The notes: generated by a model not told the origin, from the letters alone. 64,000 nucleotides of DNA from Rhodanobacter sp. C01 (GCF_002001045.1 NZ_MUNR01000010.1:1-64000), one strand, 5' to 3'. Counted from the first letter of the stretch, positions 35,179-44,384 are shown. Made by a program: numbers and translations.

Positions 35179-35819
35179 ATGCTGACCTTGTTCGACTACC
35201 TGCCCTCGCAGAACGCCTGGAAGGTGCGCCTGCTGCTGAATCATCTGGGCCGGCCGTATCGCACGGTGCCGATCAGCATCTTCGAAGGTGAAGGACAGAC
35301 CGCGGCGTTTCGTCGCATCAATCCGACCGGCACCGTACCGGCGATCCAGCTGGATGATGGCCGTGTGCTGGCGGAATCAAACGCGATCCTCAGCTATCTC
35401 GCCGAGGGCACGCCGTATTTACCCGCCGATCCGTTCGATCGCGCCAAGGTGCAGCAGTGGCTGCATTTCGAACAGGAGCGGGTGGAATCGGTGATTGGCG
35501 CGCTACACCACTGGGCGATGACCGGCAAGCTGTCGCGTCGTGCGCCCGAGCTGGTCGAGAGCAAGCGCGCCGGGGCACGCGCACGCTGGGCATCCTCGAG
35601 CACGAACTGGCGGCGCGACCCTTCCTCGCCGGCGACACCTACACCATCGCGGACATGGCGGTGTTCGCCTATGCCAGCCGCGCCCGGGAAGCCGGATTGT
35701 CGCTGGATGCCTATCCGCATTTTCGTGCGTGGATCGCGCGTGTTGAAGCACAGCCGGACTTCCTTGCCGCCATGCATCCGTATGCGATCGACCCACATTC
35801 GGTGAACGAATTGCCGTAA
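35179..35819 (+). pseudogene. Glutathione S-transferase family gene with a frameshift
   Basis: The first frame encodes MLTLFDYLPSQNAWKVRLLLNHLG and the thioredoxin-fold half through RINPTGTVPAIQLDDGRVLAESNAI. At about 35571-35582 the coding frame changes to the one giving LGILEHELAARPFLAGD, YTIADMAVFAYASRAREAG and ending HPYAIDPHSVNELP at 35819. A single missing base near the GGGG run (35572-35575) would restore one frame of about 213 residues. Staying in the first frame gives an Arg/Pro/Ser-rich tail ending at 35805, unlike any GST. The start at 35179 is preferred to 35173 because GGAG (35169-35172) has proper spacing. A sequencing error cannot be excluded. Confidence 0.8.
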
Positions 35820-35892
35820 CCCCGGCTTCCGTCACGGGCGAGCGGAGCAAGCGCAATGGCATACTCGGGGTTTTCCGGCTCGAGATTCCCCC

Positions 35893-37746
35893 ATGCGCTT
35901 CCTGCCATCCCTCGCCCTTGGCACGCTGCTCTTGCCACTGGCCGCCCATGCCGTCGAACCGCATTCCTACGCACAGCCTGACCAGGTCGTCGTCACCCAT
36001 CTCGACCTCGACCTGAAGCTGGACTTTCCGCACAAGCAGCTCGATGGTCAGGCCACGTTGAAACTGGACTGGAAGAATCCGCAGGCACCGTCGCTGGTGC
36101 TGGATACGCGCGATCTGAAGATCGCGAAGATCGAAGCACTCGGCGCCGACGGCAAGACCACGCCGCTGAAATATGCGCTGGCGCCGCGCGACAAGCAGCT
36201 CGGCGAGAAGCTCACCATCGCCACGCCGACGCATCCGGCCCAGGTGCGAATCGTCTACACCACCTCACCGGACGCGTCCGGTCTGCAGTGGCTGACCCCG
36301 GCGCAGACCGCGGACAAGAAGCTGCCCTTCATGTTCTCGCAATCCGAGTCGATCCATGCGCGTTCATGGGTGCCACTGCAGGATTCACCGGCGATCCGTT
36401 TCTCCTATACCGCCCACGTCACCGCTCCGAAGGATGTGCGCGTGGTGATGAGCGCGCTGAACGATGCGAAGCATCCGCTCAACGGTGACTTCACGTTCGA
36501 CCAGCCGCATCCGATCCCGTCCTATCTGCTGGCGATCGGCGCCGGCGATATCGCGGTGAAGGAAACCGGGCCGCGTTCGGCCGTGTATGCCGAGCCCTCG
36601 GTGGTCGGCAAGGCGGCGCATGAGTTCGAGGACACCGAGCAGATGATCGCCACCGCGGAGAAGTTGTATGGCCCGTACCGCTGGGGCCGCTACGACATCC
36701 TGGTGCTGCCGCCGTCGTTCCCGTACGGCGGCATGGAAAACCCGGACATGACGTTCGCCACGCCGACCGTGCTGGTCGGCGACAAGAGCCTGGTCTCGCT
36801 GGTCGCGCATGAGTTGGCGCATTCGTGGTCGGGCAACCTGGTCACTGCCGCGTCGTGGCGCGACATCTGGCTCAACGAAGGTGTCACCACCTACGTGCAG
36901 GGCCGCATCACCGAGGCGTTGTACGGCAAGTCACTGGCCGACGAGGAAGCCCTGCTGTCTGCCCGCTCGCTGCAGAAGGAAATCGGCGACATGCCGGCCA
37001 ACTCGCAGAAGCTGGCCCCGGATCCGCGCGGCATCGACGCCGACGACTCACTGTCCGATGTTGCCTACGACAAGGGTTCGTGGTTTCTGCGCGCGCTGGA
37101 ACAGCGCTTCGGTCGCACCACGTTCGATGACTACCTCAAGGGTTATTTCAACCACTTCGCGTTCCAGAGCATCACCACCGAGCAGATGCTCGACTACATG
37201 AAGCCGAACCTGATCCAGAAATACCCCGGCAAGATGAGCTGGGACGAGGTGAAGGCGTGGGTCTACGCCGAAGGCATCCCGAAGGATGCACCGCTGCCCG
37301 ATTCGCCACGCTTCGACACCATCGACCAGGAACGCACCGACTTCCTGTCCGGGCAGCTGGCCGCTGACAAGCTCAACGCAAAGGGCTGGAACACCCAGGA
37401 ATGGATGTACTTCCTCGACCGCCTGCCGGATGCGCCACCGCTGGCGAAGATGCAGCAACTCGATGCCGCCTGGCATCTCACCGGCACCCCGAACGCGGAG
37501 ATCGGCATGCGCTGGTACAGCCACGCAATCGCCGCCGGCGACAAGGCCGTGTGGCCAGCTGCCGCCGAGCACATGACGCGGATCGGCCGGCTCTACCTCA
37601 CCCTGCCGCTGTACCAGGCTCTGGCCAAGACCCCGGATGGCCTGACCTATGCCGAACAGGTCTACAGCAAGGCCAAATCTGGCTACCACCCGCTGACCCA
37701 GCAGGCGGTAGAGGCGATCTTCGCCAAGGCGAAGAAAGCAAAGTAA
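35893..37746 (+). CDS. Exported M1 family metallo-aminopeptidase
   Basis: 617 residues. Signal peptide MRFLPSLALGTLLLPLAAHA. The N-terminal beta domain is followed by the exopeptidase motif GGMEN (279-283), zinc motif HELAH (306-310) and third ligand Glu329 in NEGVTTY, with the exact 18-residue spacing of HExxH-X18-E. The C-terminal helical domain has LDYMKPNLIQKYPGKMSWDEVKAWVYAEGIP, as in leukotriene A4 hydrolase-like aminopeptidases. It is a zinc aminopeptidase in the periplasm, cleaving N-terminal residues from peptides. With S15, S10 and Pip it completes a two-ended peptide-degrading set. Confidence 0.94.
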   Translation: MRFLPSLALGTLLLPLAAHAVEPHSYAQPDQVVVTHLDLDLKLDFPHKQLDGQATLKLDWKNPQAPSLVLDTRDLKIAKIEALGADGKTTPLKYALAPRDKQLGEKLTIATPTHPAQVRIVYTTSPDASGLQWLTPAQTADKKLPFMFSQSESIHARSWVPLQDSPAIRFSYTAHVTAPKDVRVVMSALNDAKHPLNGDFTFDQPHPIPSYLLAIGAGDIAVKETGPRSAVYAEPSVVGKAAHEFEDTEQMIATAEKLYGPYRWGRYDILVLPPSFPYGGMENPDMTFATPTVLVGDKSLVSLVAHELAHSWSGNLVTAASWRDIWLNEGVTTYVQGRITEALYGKSLADEEALLSARSLQKEIGDMPANSQKLAPDPRGIDADDSLSDVAYDKGSWFLRALEQRFGRTTFDDYLKGYFNHFAFQSITTEQMLDYMKPNLIQKYPGKMSWDEVKAWVYAEGIPKDAPLPDSPRFDTIDQERTDFLSGQLAADKLNAKGWNTQEWMYFLDRLPDAPPLAKMQQLDAAWHLTGTPNAEIGMRWYSHAIAAGDKAVWPAAAEHMTRIGRLYLTLPLYQALAKTPDGLTYAEQVYSKAKSGYHPLTQQAVEAIFAKAKKAK

Positions 37747-37758
37747 AAAGTAAGACGT

Positions 37759-37785
37759 TCCCGCCCCTGCCTTGCAGGAGCGGGA
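37759..37785 (+). terminator. Hairpin after the M1 aminopeptidase gene
   Basis: TCCCGC (37759-37764) pairs with GCGGGA (37780-37785), and inside it CCTGC (37766-37770) pairs with GCAGG (37774-37778), with one mismatch between the two helices. Followed by GTATTT. Moderate match to an intrinsic terminator; it separates the peptidase gene from the next hydrolase gene. Confidence 0.5.
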
Positions 37786-37820
37786 GTATTTCCCCGCAAC
37801 GCTCGGATCAAGAAACCATC

Positions 37821-38807
37821 ATGCCGCCATCAACGAACACCGCCACCCCACTGTGGCAACGCATGCTGCTTCGCCGGTTGAAATTCCTGGCGTGGCTGGC
37901 CGCAATCCTTGCCATTGTGCTGGGGGGCAGCTACCTGTTCGCGCCGCAGTGGCTGATGCAGGCCAACTTCGCACGCGAGGCGATGACCGCGCACCTGGAA
38001 AAACATTCGGTGCAGGCCGGCGACACGCGCTGGGTGTACTACGAAGGCGGCGACGGCCCGACCATCGTGCTGCTGCACGGCTTTGCGGCCAGCAAGGAGG
38101 TCTGGCTGCAGACGGCCAAACTGCTGACTCCGCACTTCCACCTGATCATCCCCGATCTGCCCGGCTGGGGCGAGTCTTCGCGCAATGCTGGCGCCAGCTA
38201 CAACGTCGATGCCCAGGCCACACGCCTGCAGGCCTTCGTGCAGGCGCTGGAACTGCAGCGCTTCGTGCTGGTCGGTCATTCGCTCGGTGGTGCCATAGCC
38301 GGCGTGTACGCGATCGAACAGCCGGAGCATGCCCGCGAACTTGCGCTGGTCGATGCGTACGGGCTGAAGTTCAAGGAGAACGCGTTTGCCCGCGAGGCCA
38401 TGGCCGGCAAGGACCCGTTCCTGTTCGACGACCGTGCAGGCTTCGAGCGTGCCACCGCACTGGCCTTCGAGAAGCCGGTCAACCTCCCGGGCCGCTTCGT
38501 CGACGTGCTGATCAAGCGCAACCAGCAGGACCGCAGCTTCATCGAAAGCAATTTCAATGAGTTGCGGGACCCCTCCCAATACCTCGCGCTGCAGAACCGG
38601 CTGGACCAGCTGAAGATGCCGGTGTTGGGCCTGTGGTGCCACAACGACAAGATCGTCGATATCTCGGCGCTGGACAGCCTGCGCAACGGGCTGACCCATG
38701 CCCCCGCCATCAGCACCAGCACCTTGAATGGCTGCAATCACATGCCGATGCTGGAAAAGCCCGAGGAAACCGCGCAGATCCTCAGCGGATTCGCCTTGTC
38801 GCATTGA
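37821..38807 (+). CDS. Membrane-anchored alpha/beta hydrolase
   Basis: 328 residues. The start at 37821 gives a single N-terminal helix (FLAWLAAILAIVLGGSYLFA, about 22-41) without a clear cleavage site, so it is probably anchored in the inner membrane and faces the periplasm. The hydrolase fold has the oxyanion region LLHGFAASKEVW, the nucleophile GHSLGG (Ser154), the acid near WCHNDKIVD, and His in GCNHMPML. Related proteins include lipases and epoxide or ester hydrolases; the substrate is unknown. A much longer open frame begins at 37401 inside the M1 gene and is an artefact. Confidence 0.87.
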   Translation: MPPSTNTATPLWQRMLLRRLKFLAWLAAILAIVLGGSYLFAPQWLMQANFAREAMTAHLEKHSVQAGDTRWVYYEGGDGPTIVLLHGFAASKEVWLQTAKLLTPHFHLIIPDLPGWGESSRNAGASYNVDAQATRLQAFVQALELQRFVLVGHSLGGAIAGVYAIEQPEHARELALVDAYGLKFKENAFAREAMAGKDPFLFDDRAGFERATALAFEKPVNLPGRFVDVLIKRNQQDRSFIESNFNELRDPSQYLALQNRLDQLKMPVLGLWCHNDKIVDISALDSLRNGLTHAPAISTSTLNGCNHMPMLEKPEETAQILSGFALSH

Positions 38808-38940
38808 GCCGGCTCATGGAATCAGGCCATCGGGACGCCCTTCGGTCATATGGGAGTCAGCATTCTCACGCACATCATTGTGAATTGCCGATGACAACAT
38901 GGGAGAATGACGGCATGGACTCGAGAGTTGGCGCGCTTTC

Positions 38941-39558
38941 ATGCAAGAAAACAAAGTCATGCAGCAACCCGTGAAGCAAAGCCTGCTGCGTGCGGGGGTG
39001 GACGCCATCGTGCGGATGTCCGCCACCCGCATCAACTACTGGACCGAAGTGGGCCTGGACGTCACGCTGTGCCTGCTGCTGCTGGTGGAAGGCTGGCGCC
39101 TGCATGCCGGCAGCCCGCTGGCGGCGTTGCTGGCGTTCGGACTCGGGCTGCTGGCCTTCAGCTTCATCGAATACTTCTTCCACCGCTGGATGTTCCATAC
39201 ACGGATCCCGCTGTTCGAGCAGGGCCACCGCATGCATCACGCGCAGCCGCTCGGTTACGACTCGCTGCCGTTCTTCCTGCCGGCGGCCGTGCTGCTGTGC
39301 CTGACCGGCCTGCTTGCGCTGGTCATGCCGACGAGTCTCGCCCTGCTGATGGCCGGCGCGATGACGCTCGGCTACATCGCTTACGGGTTGAGCCATTTCA
39401 CCATCCATCACGTGCGCTTCAAGCAGCCGCTGTTGCGGCGCTGGGCTGCCGCCCATCACGTCCATCACTACCATCCGGACAGCAACTTCGGCGTCACCAC
39501 GCCGCTGTGGGACGTGTTGCTGGGCACGCGTTACGTGCGCCAGCCGCGCAAGATCTGA
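38941..39558 (+). CDS. Sterol desaturase/fatty acid hydroxylase family membrane protein
   Basis: 205 residues with about four helices. The di-iron histidine clusters are FFHRWMFH (His81, His86), HRMHH (96-100), HFTIHH and HHVHHYH near the C-terminus, in the HX3-4H, HX2-3HH pattern of the FA hydroxylase superfamily. The first two follow the helix LLAFGLGLLAFSFIEY. It is likely an inner-membrane oxygenase that hydroxylates a lipid, carotenoid or fatty acyl chain; the exact substrate is not evident. It converges on an ICMT-family gene. Confidence 0.88.
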   Translation: MQENKVMQQPVKQSLLRAGVDAIVRMSATRINYWTEVGLDVTLCLLLLVEGWRLHAGSPLAALLAFGLGLLAFSFIEYFFHRWMFHTRIPLFEQGHRMHHAQPLGYDSLPFFLPAAVLLCLTGLLALVMPTSLALLMAGAMTLGYIAYGLSHFTIHHVRFKQPLLRRWAAAHHVHHYHPDSNFGVTTPLWDVLLGTRYVRQPRKI

Positions 39559-39576
39559 GGCGCCTCAGTTTTCCCT

Positions 39577-39607
39577 GCGGGAGGGTCGCGACTGAAGTCG
39601 CCCCCGC
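39577..39607. repeat. REP-like palindrome in a convergent gap
   Basis: Core stem GCGAC (39588-39592) / GTCGC (39597-39601) around TGAA, with outer GCGGG/CCCGC arms, gives a 31-bp imperfect palindrome filling the gap between convergent stop codons. The minus-strand core GGCGACTTCAGTCGC resembles extragenic palindromes common in Xanthomonadales and Pseudomonas. It may also stop transcription from both sides. Confidence 0.5.
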
Positions 39608-39616
39608 AATTGTCCG

Positions 39617-40195
39617 TCAGAGAACACCTGGAATCAGCGCTTTCACCCGCTGCATGTAGTCGGTGTAGGCCGCACCGAAGTGCTCGCCCAGCCAGGTCTC
39701 CTCCAGCCGCAGCTTGCGCCAGAACGACACGAACATGATGACGAAGCCCAGCAGGGCTCGCCATTCGCCAATCAGCACGACAGTACCGAGCAGGGCGAGC
39801 AGGATGCCGGTGTAGATCGGGTGGCGCACGTACCGGTAAGGCCCGCGTTCGATCAGCTCGTGCCCCTGCTTCAGCTGCACTTCGCTGCTCCAGTTGCTGC
39901 CGAGGATGTAACGCGCCCAGCAGGCAAACAGCACGCCCGCCACGATCAGCAGCAGGCCGGTCATGGCGATGGCATAGGTATCTGGCAACAGGCGATCGCC
40001 CAGCACGGTACGGTCAAGCCACGGCGTGGGCCACATCAGCAGGATCGCCACGATGATCGGCAGCCAGTACTTGAAAAAGCGCGGCAACGCCGGTTCCGCA
40101 CGCGTGGGCTGCTTCAGTCGGCGTGCGCTCCACAGCCAGTACGCCAGAAAGAACAGCCACGCCGCCACGGCCATGGTGGTGAACGAAATATGCAT
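39617..40195 (-). CDS. Isoprenylcysteine carboxyl methyltransferase (ICMT) family protein
   Basis: 192 residues, four to five helices. The conserved SAM-binding C-terminal block reads LIERGPYRYVRHPIYTGILLALLGTVVLIG, then REEW-like RLEETWLGEHFGAAYTDYMQRV, typical of bacterial ICMT/PEMT-like methyltransferases (RHPxYxG, ExxLxxxFGxxYxxY). The start at 40195 has AGGGG upstream. Bacterial members methylate small molecules or lipids; prenylated proteins are not known as substrates here. Function remains open. Confidence 0.87.
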   Translation of the reverse strand: MHISFTTMAVAAWLFFLAYWLWSARRLKQPTRAEPALPRFFKYWLPIIVAILLMWPTPWLDRTVLGDRLLPDTYAIAMTGLLLIVAGVLFACWARYILGSNWSSEVQLKQGHELIERGPYRYVRHPIYTGILLALLGTVVLIGEWRALLGFVIMFVSFWRKLRLEETWLGEHFGAAYTDYMQRVKALIPGVL

Positions 40196-40304
40196 GGATC
40201 AACCCCTGATGACGATGTCGAATGATTTGCCGGTACTCTTTGCCTTCCACCACGCACGGTTATCCCTGATCGACCGCTTGCAACCGGAATCCCTCTCGCC
40301 TTTC

Positions 40305-41075
40305 TCAGTCGGCAACGTCGTCGATCAGCCGGTCGAGTTCCGCCTTCAGGATGGCACCATGCTGGCGCAGCCAGTCACGCTGCTCGCGCCAGTCGGGGAA
40401 CAGTTGACTGACCTGTGCCCAGAACCGCGGCGAGTGGTTGCGCACCTTGAGATGACATAGCTCGTGCACCAGCACGTAGCGCAACGCGGCCGGTGGCGCC
40501 AGCGCCAGCGCGAGGTCGAGATTGATGCGGTCGCGCGTATCCAGGCTGCCCCACAGGCTCTTCATCGGACGGATCTTCAGCGACGTCGGCGCCAGTCCCA
40601 ACTGCGGTACGTAGCCGGCCAGCCAGCGCGATACATCACGGCGGATCAACGCCTCCAGATGCGAGGCGAGCAGGCCGCGCGCGATCGGCAGCGCGCGCGT
40701 ATGCGGCCGCGGAATCACCAGGGTCAGCCCGGTCGCATGGGGTTCGATCTTCGGATAAGGGCCCTCGGCCCAGTCCAGCTCCGCCATCTCGCCACGCAGC
40801 GGAAAGCTGCACGGATAACCGAGCCGCAGCGGTGGCAGCGGCTTCACGATCAGGTGCAGCTCGTCGAGCTTCTGTTCCAGCCAGTCAGCGTGGCTGCGGA
40901 GGAATGCATTGACCTGGGCAGGATGCGTGCCGAGCGGATACGTCACCCGCGCACCCTTCGGCGTGACCGTGAGGCGTAGCCGGCGTGCGCGCGGATGGGC
41001 GGCCTTCAGCACCCGGATGATGCTGCCGCCTACCGTCGCCAGTTCCAGCCAATCGCCTTCCAGATGCTGCGCCAT
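40305..41075 (-). CDS. YgjP-type (DUF45/M48-like) metallopeptidase
   Basis: 256 residues from the ATG at 41075, with GGCAGG upstream; a TTG seven codons further up is less likely. The C-terminal half contains the zinc motif VHELCHLKVRNHSPRFW (His204, Glu205, His208, third ligand His214). It is preceded by SLWGSLDTRDRINLDLALALAPPAALRYVLVHE, the standard order for YgjP/SprT-like proteins, here with LWGS in place of the usual WGSC. Probably a cytoplasmic metal-dependent peptidase of unknown substrate; in many genomes it is linked to DNA repair or stress genes, and rdgC lies upstream on the same strand here. Confidence 0.88.
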   Translation of the reverse strand: MAQHLEGDWLELATVGGSIIRVLKAAHPRARRLRLTVTPKGARVTYPLGTHPAQVNAFLRSHADWLEQKLDELHLIVKPLPPLRLGYPCSFPLRGEMAELDWAEGPYPKIEPHATGLTLVIPRPHTRALPIARGLLASHLEALIRRDVSRWLAGYVPQLGLAPTSLKIRPMKSLWGSLDTRDRINLDLALALAPPAALRYVLVHELCHLKVRNHSPRFWAQVSQLFPDWREQRDWLRQHGAILKAELDRLIDDVAD

Positions 41076-41192
41076 AAGCCTGCCCGTTCGTACCAAGGCC
41101 TGTCGGATATCAGTGGGGATTCCGCGCCGCCCGCAAGCGGGCGGACGACCAGTATGGCTCGGCGGCAGGTCAAACGGGAATGGTTTTTTCGT

Positions 41193-42110
41193 TCAGCTAT
41201 CGGCCGGACGCGGCAATCCGAACCATTCCTTCAGCTTGCCCAGCAGCCGCTCCAATTCCAGCGTCAGCAGGGCAAAACTGGCGTCCAGCTCGGCCTGGGC
41301 GTCCTGCTGGCTGTCGCCCAGCTCGTCCATCACCACGTCGAGGAACTTCAGCTTGCGGATGATCAGATCCTCACCCAGCACGAAGCTGATCCGCTCATCG
41401 AAGGTGAGACCGAGCAGGAAGACCTGCTTGCCGTTGCGCAGGTGCTCCTTGACCTCTTCGGCGTCCAGATCCTGCCGGCGGCAACGGGCGATCGCGCCGG
41501 TGGCGGTGGCTGGATCGCGCAGCTCGCACTCGTCGCCCAGGGCCAACCCTGCCGGCAGGTTGCCGTTGGCCAGCCAGTCGGTCATCAGCACGCGTGGACC
41601 TTCCTCCGGCGCCAATGGCACCGCCGGGAAACTGCCCAGCGCCTCGCGGACCTGGGTCAAGGCGTTCTCGGCCGACTTGCGACTGGAGGTGTCCAGCACC
41701 AGCCAGCCGTTCTTCTTGTCGACATAGGCGGACATCCGCGAGTTGCGCACGAACGCACGCGGCAACAGCTCATTCAGCAGATCCTCCTTGATCCGCTTGC
41801 GCTCGCGGCCGCCGACCTTGCGGCCTTCTTCCTCGGCGATCTTCTGCACCTTGCGGTGCAGCTCGTCGTTGATCACCGCGGCCGGCAGCAGCTTGTCTTC
41901 ACCGCCCACGGTGAGCAGGGTGCAGTGCTTCACCGTGTGCGTGAGCGGCTCGCCTTCGCCGCGACCAACCGGCGGCACGAAGCCCTTGGTGAACATTTCC
42001 AGCGGGCCGCAGGGGCGCAGCCGGTGTTCGGCCAGCGCTTCATCGAGGCGTTTCAGATCGGTGGCAACGGCGGAGGAAAAACGGAACAGCGTGAGATTGC
42101 GAAAGAACAT
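41193..42110 (-). CDS. rdgC: Recombination-associated protein RdgC
   Basis: 305 residues, as in E. coli RdgC (303). Starts MFFRNLTLFRFS and contains family blocks RPCGPLEMFTKGFVPP, LPAAVINDELHRKVQKIAEEEGRKVGGRERKRIKEDLLNELLPRAF and NGWLVLDTSSRKSAENALTQVREALGSFP. RdgC forms a ring-shaped dimer on double-stranded DNA and tempers RecA-mediated exchange. A gap of 117 bp separates it from the downstream YgjP-type gene. A long inverted repeat lies upstream, between it and the aminotransferase gene. Confidence 0.97.
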   Translation of the reverse strand: MFFRNLTLFRFSSAVATDLKRLDEALAEHRLRPCGPLEMFTKGFVPPVGRGEGEPLTHTVKHCTLLTVGGEDKLLPAAVINDELHRKVQKIAEEEGRKVGGRERKRIKEDLLNELLPRAFVRNSRMSAYVDKKNGWLVLDTSSRKSAENALTQVREALGSFPAVPLAPEEGPRVLMTDWLANGNLPAGLALGDECELRDPATATGAIARCRRQDLDAEEVKEHLRNGKQVFLLGLTFDERISFVLGEDLIIRKLKFLDVVMDELGDSQQDAQAELDASFALLTLELERLLGKLKEWFGLPRPADS

Positions 42111-42155
42111 TCAAGATCCGGATCAGTGCTGCCTGGCTGGAGGCAGGTGGTTTCG

Positions 42156-42236
42156 CCGTCATTCCGGCGTAAGCCGGAATCCAGTGCCTTGAAGAAGATC
42201 AAAGACGCTGGATTCCGGCTTACGCCGGGATGACGG
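42156..42236. repeat. Long inverted repeat (REP/BIME-like)
   Basis: Two 29-bp arms (42156-42184 and 42208-42236) are reverse complements with one mismatch, separated by 23 bp. The arm core CATTCCGGCGTAAGCCGGAA is itself palindromic (TTCCGGC/GCCGGAA). It lies 10 bp beyond the aminotransferase stop codon and 46 bp upstream of rdgC. It likely acts as terminator or mRNA-protecting structure. The motif resembles extragenic repeats widespread in Xanthomonadales genomes. Confidence 0.85.
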
Positions 42237-42246
42237 TCTGAGGATG

Positions 42247-43449
42247 TCAGCGGCTAACGGCAGCGACTGCCGCGGCCACCGTATCGAGATTGGCACGATT
42301 CAACGCCGCCACACAGATGCGGCCGCTGTCGAGCGCATAGATCGCGTACTCGTCGCGCAACCGGTGTACCTGCGCCTTGCTCAGGCCCGAATAGGAGAAC
42401 ATGCCGGCCTGCTTGTTGATGAAGCTGAAATCCGGCGCGCCAAGCGCAGCCAGCTTGTCGACGAAACCCGCACGCATCGCATGGATGCGCGAGCGCATCT
42501 CGCCCAGCTCCTGCTCCCAGCGCGCGCGCAGTTCGGCACTGCCGAGTACGCCGGCGACCAGGCTGGCGCCATGCGTGGACGGGCTGGAATAGTTCGCGCG
42601 AATGGTCTGCTTGATCTTCGACAGCAGCCGCGCCGCCTCGTCACGATCGGCACCGACCATCGACAGCGCGCCGACGCGCTCGCCATACAGCGAGAACGAC
42701 TTGGAATACGAGTTGGCCACCACGAACGCCTCGATGCCCGACGCCGCGAGCAGACGCACGGCGGTGGCATCCTGCTCGATGCCCTGATCGAAACCCTGGT
42801 AGGCCATGTCGATGAACGGCAGCAGCCGGCGTTCCTGCAGCAGCGCGATCACCCGCTGCCATTGCGCCGCATCCATGTCCACGCCGGTGGGGTTGTGGCA
42901 ACACGCATGCAGCAGCACCACGGTACCCGGCTCCAGCTTGCCCAGGTCCTCCAGCATGCCGGCGAAGTCCAGGCCGTGGCTGGCCGGATCGTAATAGCGG
43001 TATTCGAGCAGCTCGAAGCCGGCGGTGCGGAACACCACATGATGGTTGCCCCAGCTCGGGTTGCTGATCGCGATCTTCGCGCCAGCGCCGGCCACCTGCT
43101 TCAGCAGATCGGCCGCCACACGCAACGCGGCGCTACCGCCGATGGTCTGCGCGGTCGCCACCCGACCCGCTGCCAGCAGCGGTGATTCGGCGCCGAACAG
43201 CAGTTGCTGGGTGAGCTGGTTGTACGCCGGCAGGCCGTCGATCGGCAGGTAGCCGCGCGGCTTGCCGGCCGCGACCAGGGCCTGCTCCACTTCGTGCACC
43301 GTCGGCAGCAGCGGGATTCGGCCCTGCTCGTCGATGTAGATGCCCACGCCCAGATTGATCTTGCCCGGACGCGGATCGGCCAGATAGGTCTCGGTCAGAC
43401 CCAGGATCGGATCGCCCGGGGCCATTTCAACGGATGCAAAGAAGGACAC
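42247..43449 (-). CDS. Aromatic amino acid/aspartate aminotransferase
   Basis: 400 residues from a GTG start at 43449, giving VSFFASVEMAPGDPILGLTE, the expected family N-terminus. The longer frame to 43491 is rejected. Class I PLP fold: ISNPSWGNHHVVF, CCHNPTGVD (Asn186), FIDMAYQGF (Asp214), the Schiff-base lysine in NSYSKSFSLYGERVGAL (Lys250) and a C-terminal FSYSGLSKAQVHRLRDEYAIY with the substrate-binding arginine nearby. It interconverts aspartate or aromatic amino acids and 2-oxo acids (AspC/TyrB). It lies 38 bp after ttcA on the same strand. Confidence 0.93.
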   Translation of the reverse strand: MSFFASVEMAPGDPILGLTETYLADPRPGKINLGVGIYIDEQGRIPLLPTVHEVEQALVAAGKPRGYLPIDGLPAYNQLTQQLLFGAESPLLAAGRVATAQTIGGSAALRVAADLLKQVAGAGAKIAISNPSWGNHHVVFRTAGFELLEYRYYDPASHGLDFAGMLEDLGKLEPGTVVLLHACCHNPTGVDMDAAQWQRVIALLQERRLLPFIDMAYQGFDQGIEQDATAVRLLAASGIEAFVVANSYSKSFSLYGERVGALSMVGADRDEAARLLSKIKQTIRANYSSPSTHGASLVAGVLGSAELRARWEQELGEMRSRIHAMRAGFVDKLAALGAPDFSFINKQAGMFSYSGLSKAQVHRLRDEYAIYALDSGRICVAALNRANLDTVAAAVAAVSR

Positions 43450-43487
43450 GGCGGTTACTCGGCAGGTGATGTGGAGATGGATAAGGT

Positions 43488-44384
43488 TCAAGCTTGCGTG
43501 GCGGCGGTCTCATCCGCTGCGTCGACCGGCCACGGAGACGCCATGCTGGACTGCACGACCGGCACGGCAAAATCGAACAGCGTGCGATCGGCCAGATGCG
43601 AGGGTGACACATGGGCCAGCGCGCGGAAAATGTTCTCGCTGCGGCCGGGCTGCAGCTGTTCCCACTCGGCCAGCATGCGCTGCACCGCCTTGCGCTGCAG
43701 GTTGTCCTGCGAGCCGCACAGGTTGCACGGAATGATCGGAAACTGCTGCTGCACCGCGTATTCGGCGATATCCGCTTCCTTGCAATACGCCAGCGGCCGG
43801 ATCACCACATGGCGCCCATCGTCCGAGCGCAACTTCGGCGGCATCGCCTTCAACTGTGCCTGGTAGAACATGTTGAGGAAGAACGTGGCGAGGATGTCGT
43901 CGCGGTGATGGCCGAGCGCGATCTTCGTGATGCCGTTGGCTGCGGCCCAGCTGTACAGCACGCCACGACGTAGCCGCGAGCACAGGCTGCACATGGTCTT
44001 GCCGGCAGGGATCACCCGCGTCACCGTGCTGTAGGTGTCCTGCTCGATGATGTGGAACGGCACGCCGCGCGCCGTCAGGTAATCCGGCAGCACGTGTTCG
44101 GGAAAGTCCGGCTGCTTCTGGTCCAGGTTCACCGCGATCAGTTCGAAGCGCACCGGCGCCTTCGCCTGCAGCTGCAGCAGGATGTCCAGCAAGGTATAGG
44201 AGTCCTTGCCGCCGGACAGGCACACCATCACCTTGTCGCCGTCCTCGATCATGCCAAAGTCGCCAATCGCCTGCCCCACCTGGCGACGCAGGCGCGCGGC
44301 CAGCTTGTCGGCCTCGGCGGCTGGCGTACGGTAGCGGTCGGGGTGGGCGGACATGGCGGCCAATCGGGCAACGGGAGCCGCCAT
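43488..44384 (-). CDS. ttcA: tRNA 2-thiocytidine(32) synthetase TtcA
   Basis: 298 residues. PP-loop SGGKDS (57-62), the CxxC pair MCSLCSRL (Cys132, Cys135) and the third cysteine in PCNLCGSQ (Cys220; Cys223 follows) that bind the [4Fe-4S] cluster. [21 protein letters not shown] is the TtcA signature. It thiolates C32 of certain tRNAs using ATP and the cluster. Starts at 44384 or at Met11 (44354) are both possible because neither has a strong ribosome-binding site; residues 12 onward are conserved. Likely co-transcribed with the aminotransferase gene. Confidence 0.95.
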   Translation of the reverse strand: MAAPVARLAAMSAHPDRYRTPAAEADKLAARLRRQVGQAIGDFGMIEDGDKVMVCLSGGKDSYTLLDILLQLQAKAPVRFELIAVNLDQKQPDFPEHVLPDYLTARGVPFHIIEQDTYSTVTRVIPAGKTMCSLCSRLRRGVLYSWAAANGITKIALGHHRDDILATFFLNMFYQAQLKAMPPKLRSDDGRHVVIRPLAYCKEADIAEYAVQQQFPIIPCNLCGSQDNLQRKAVQRMLAEWEQLQPGRSENIFRALAHVSPSHLADRTLFDFAVPVVQSSMASPWPVDAADETAATQA

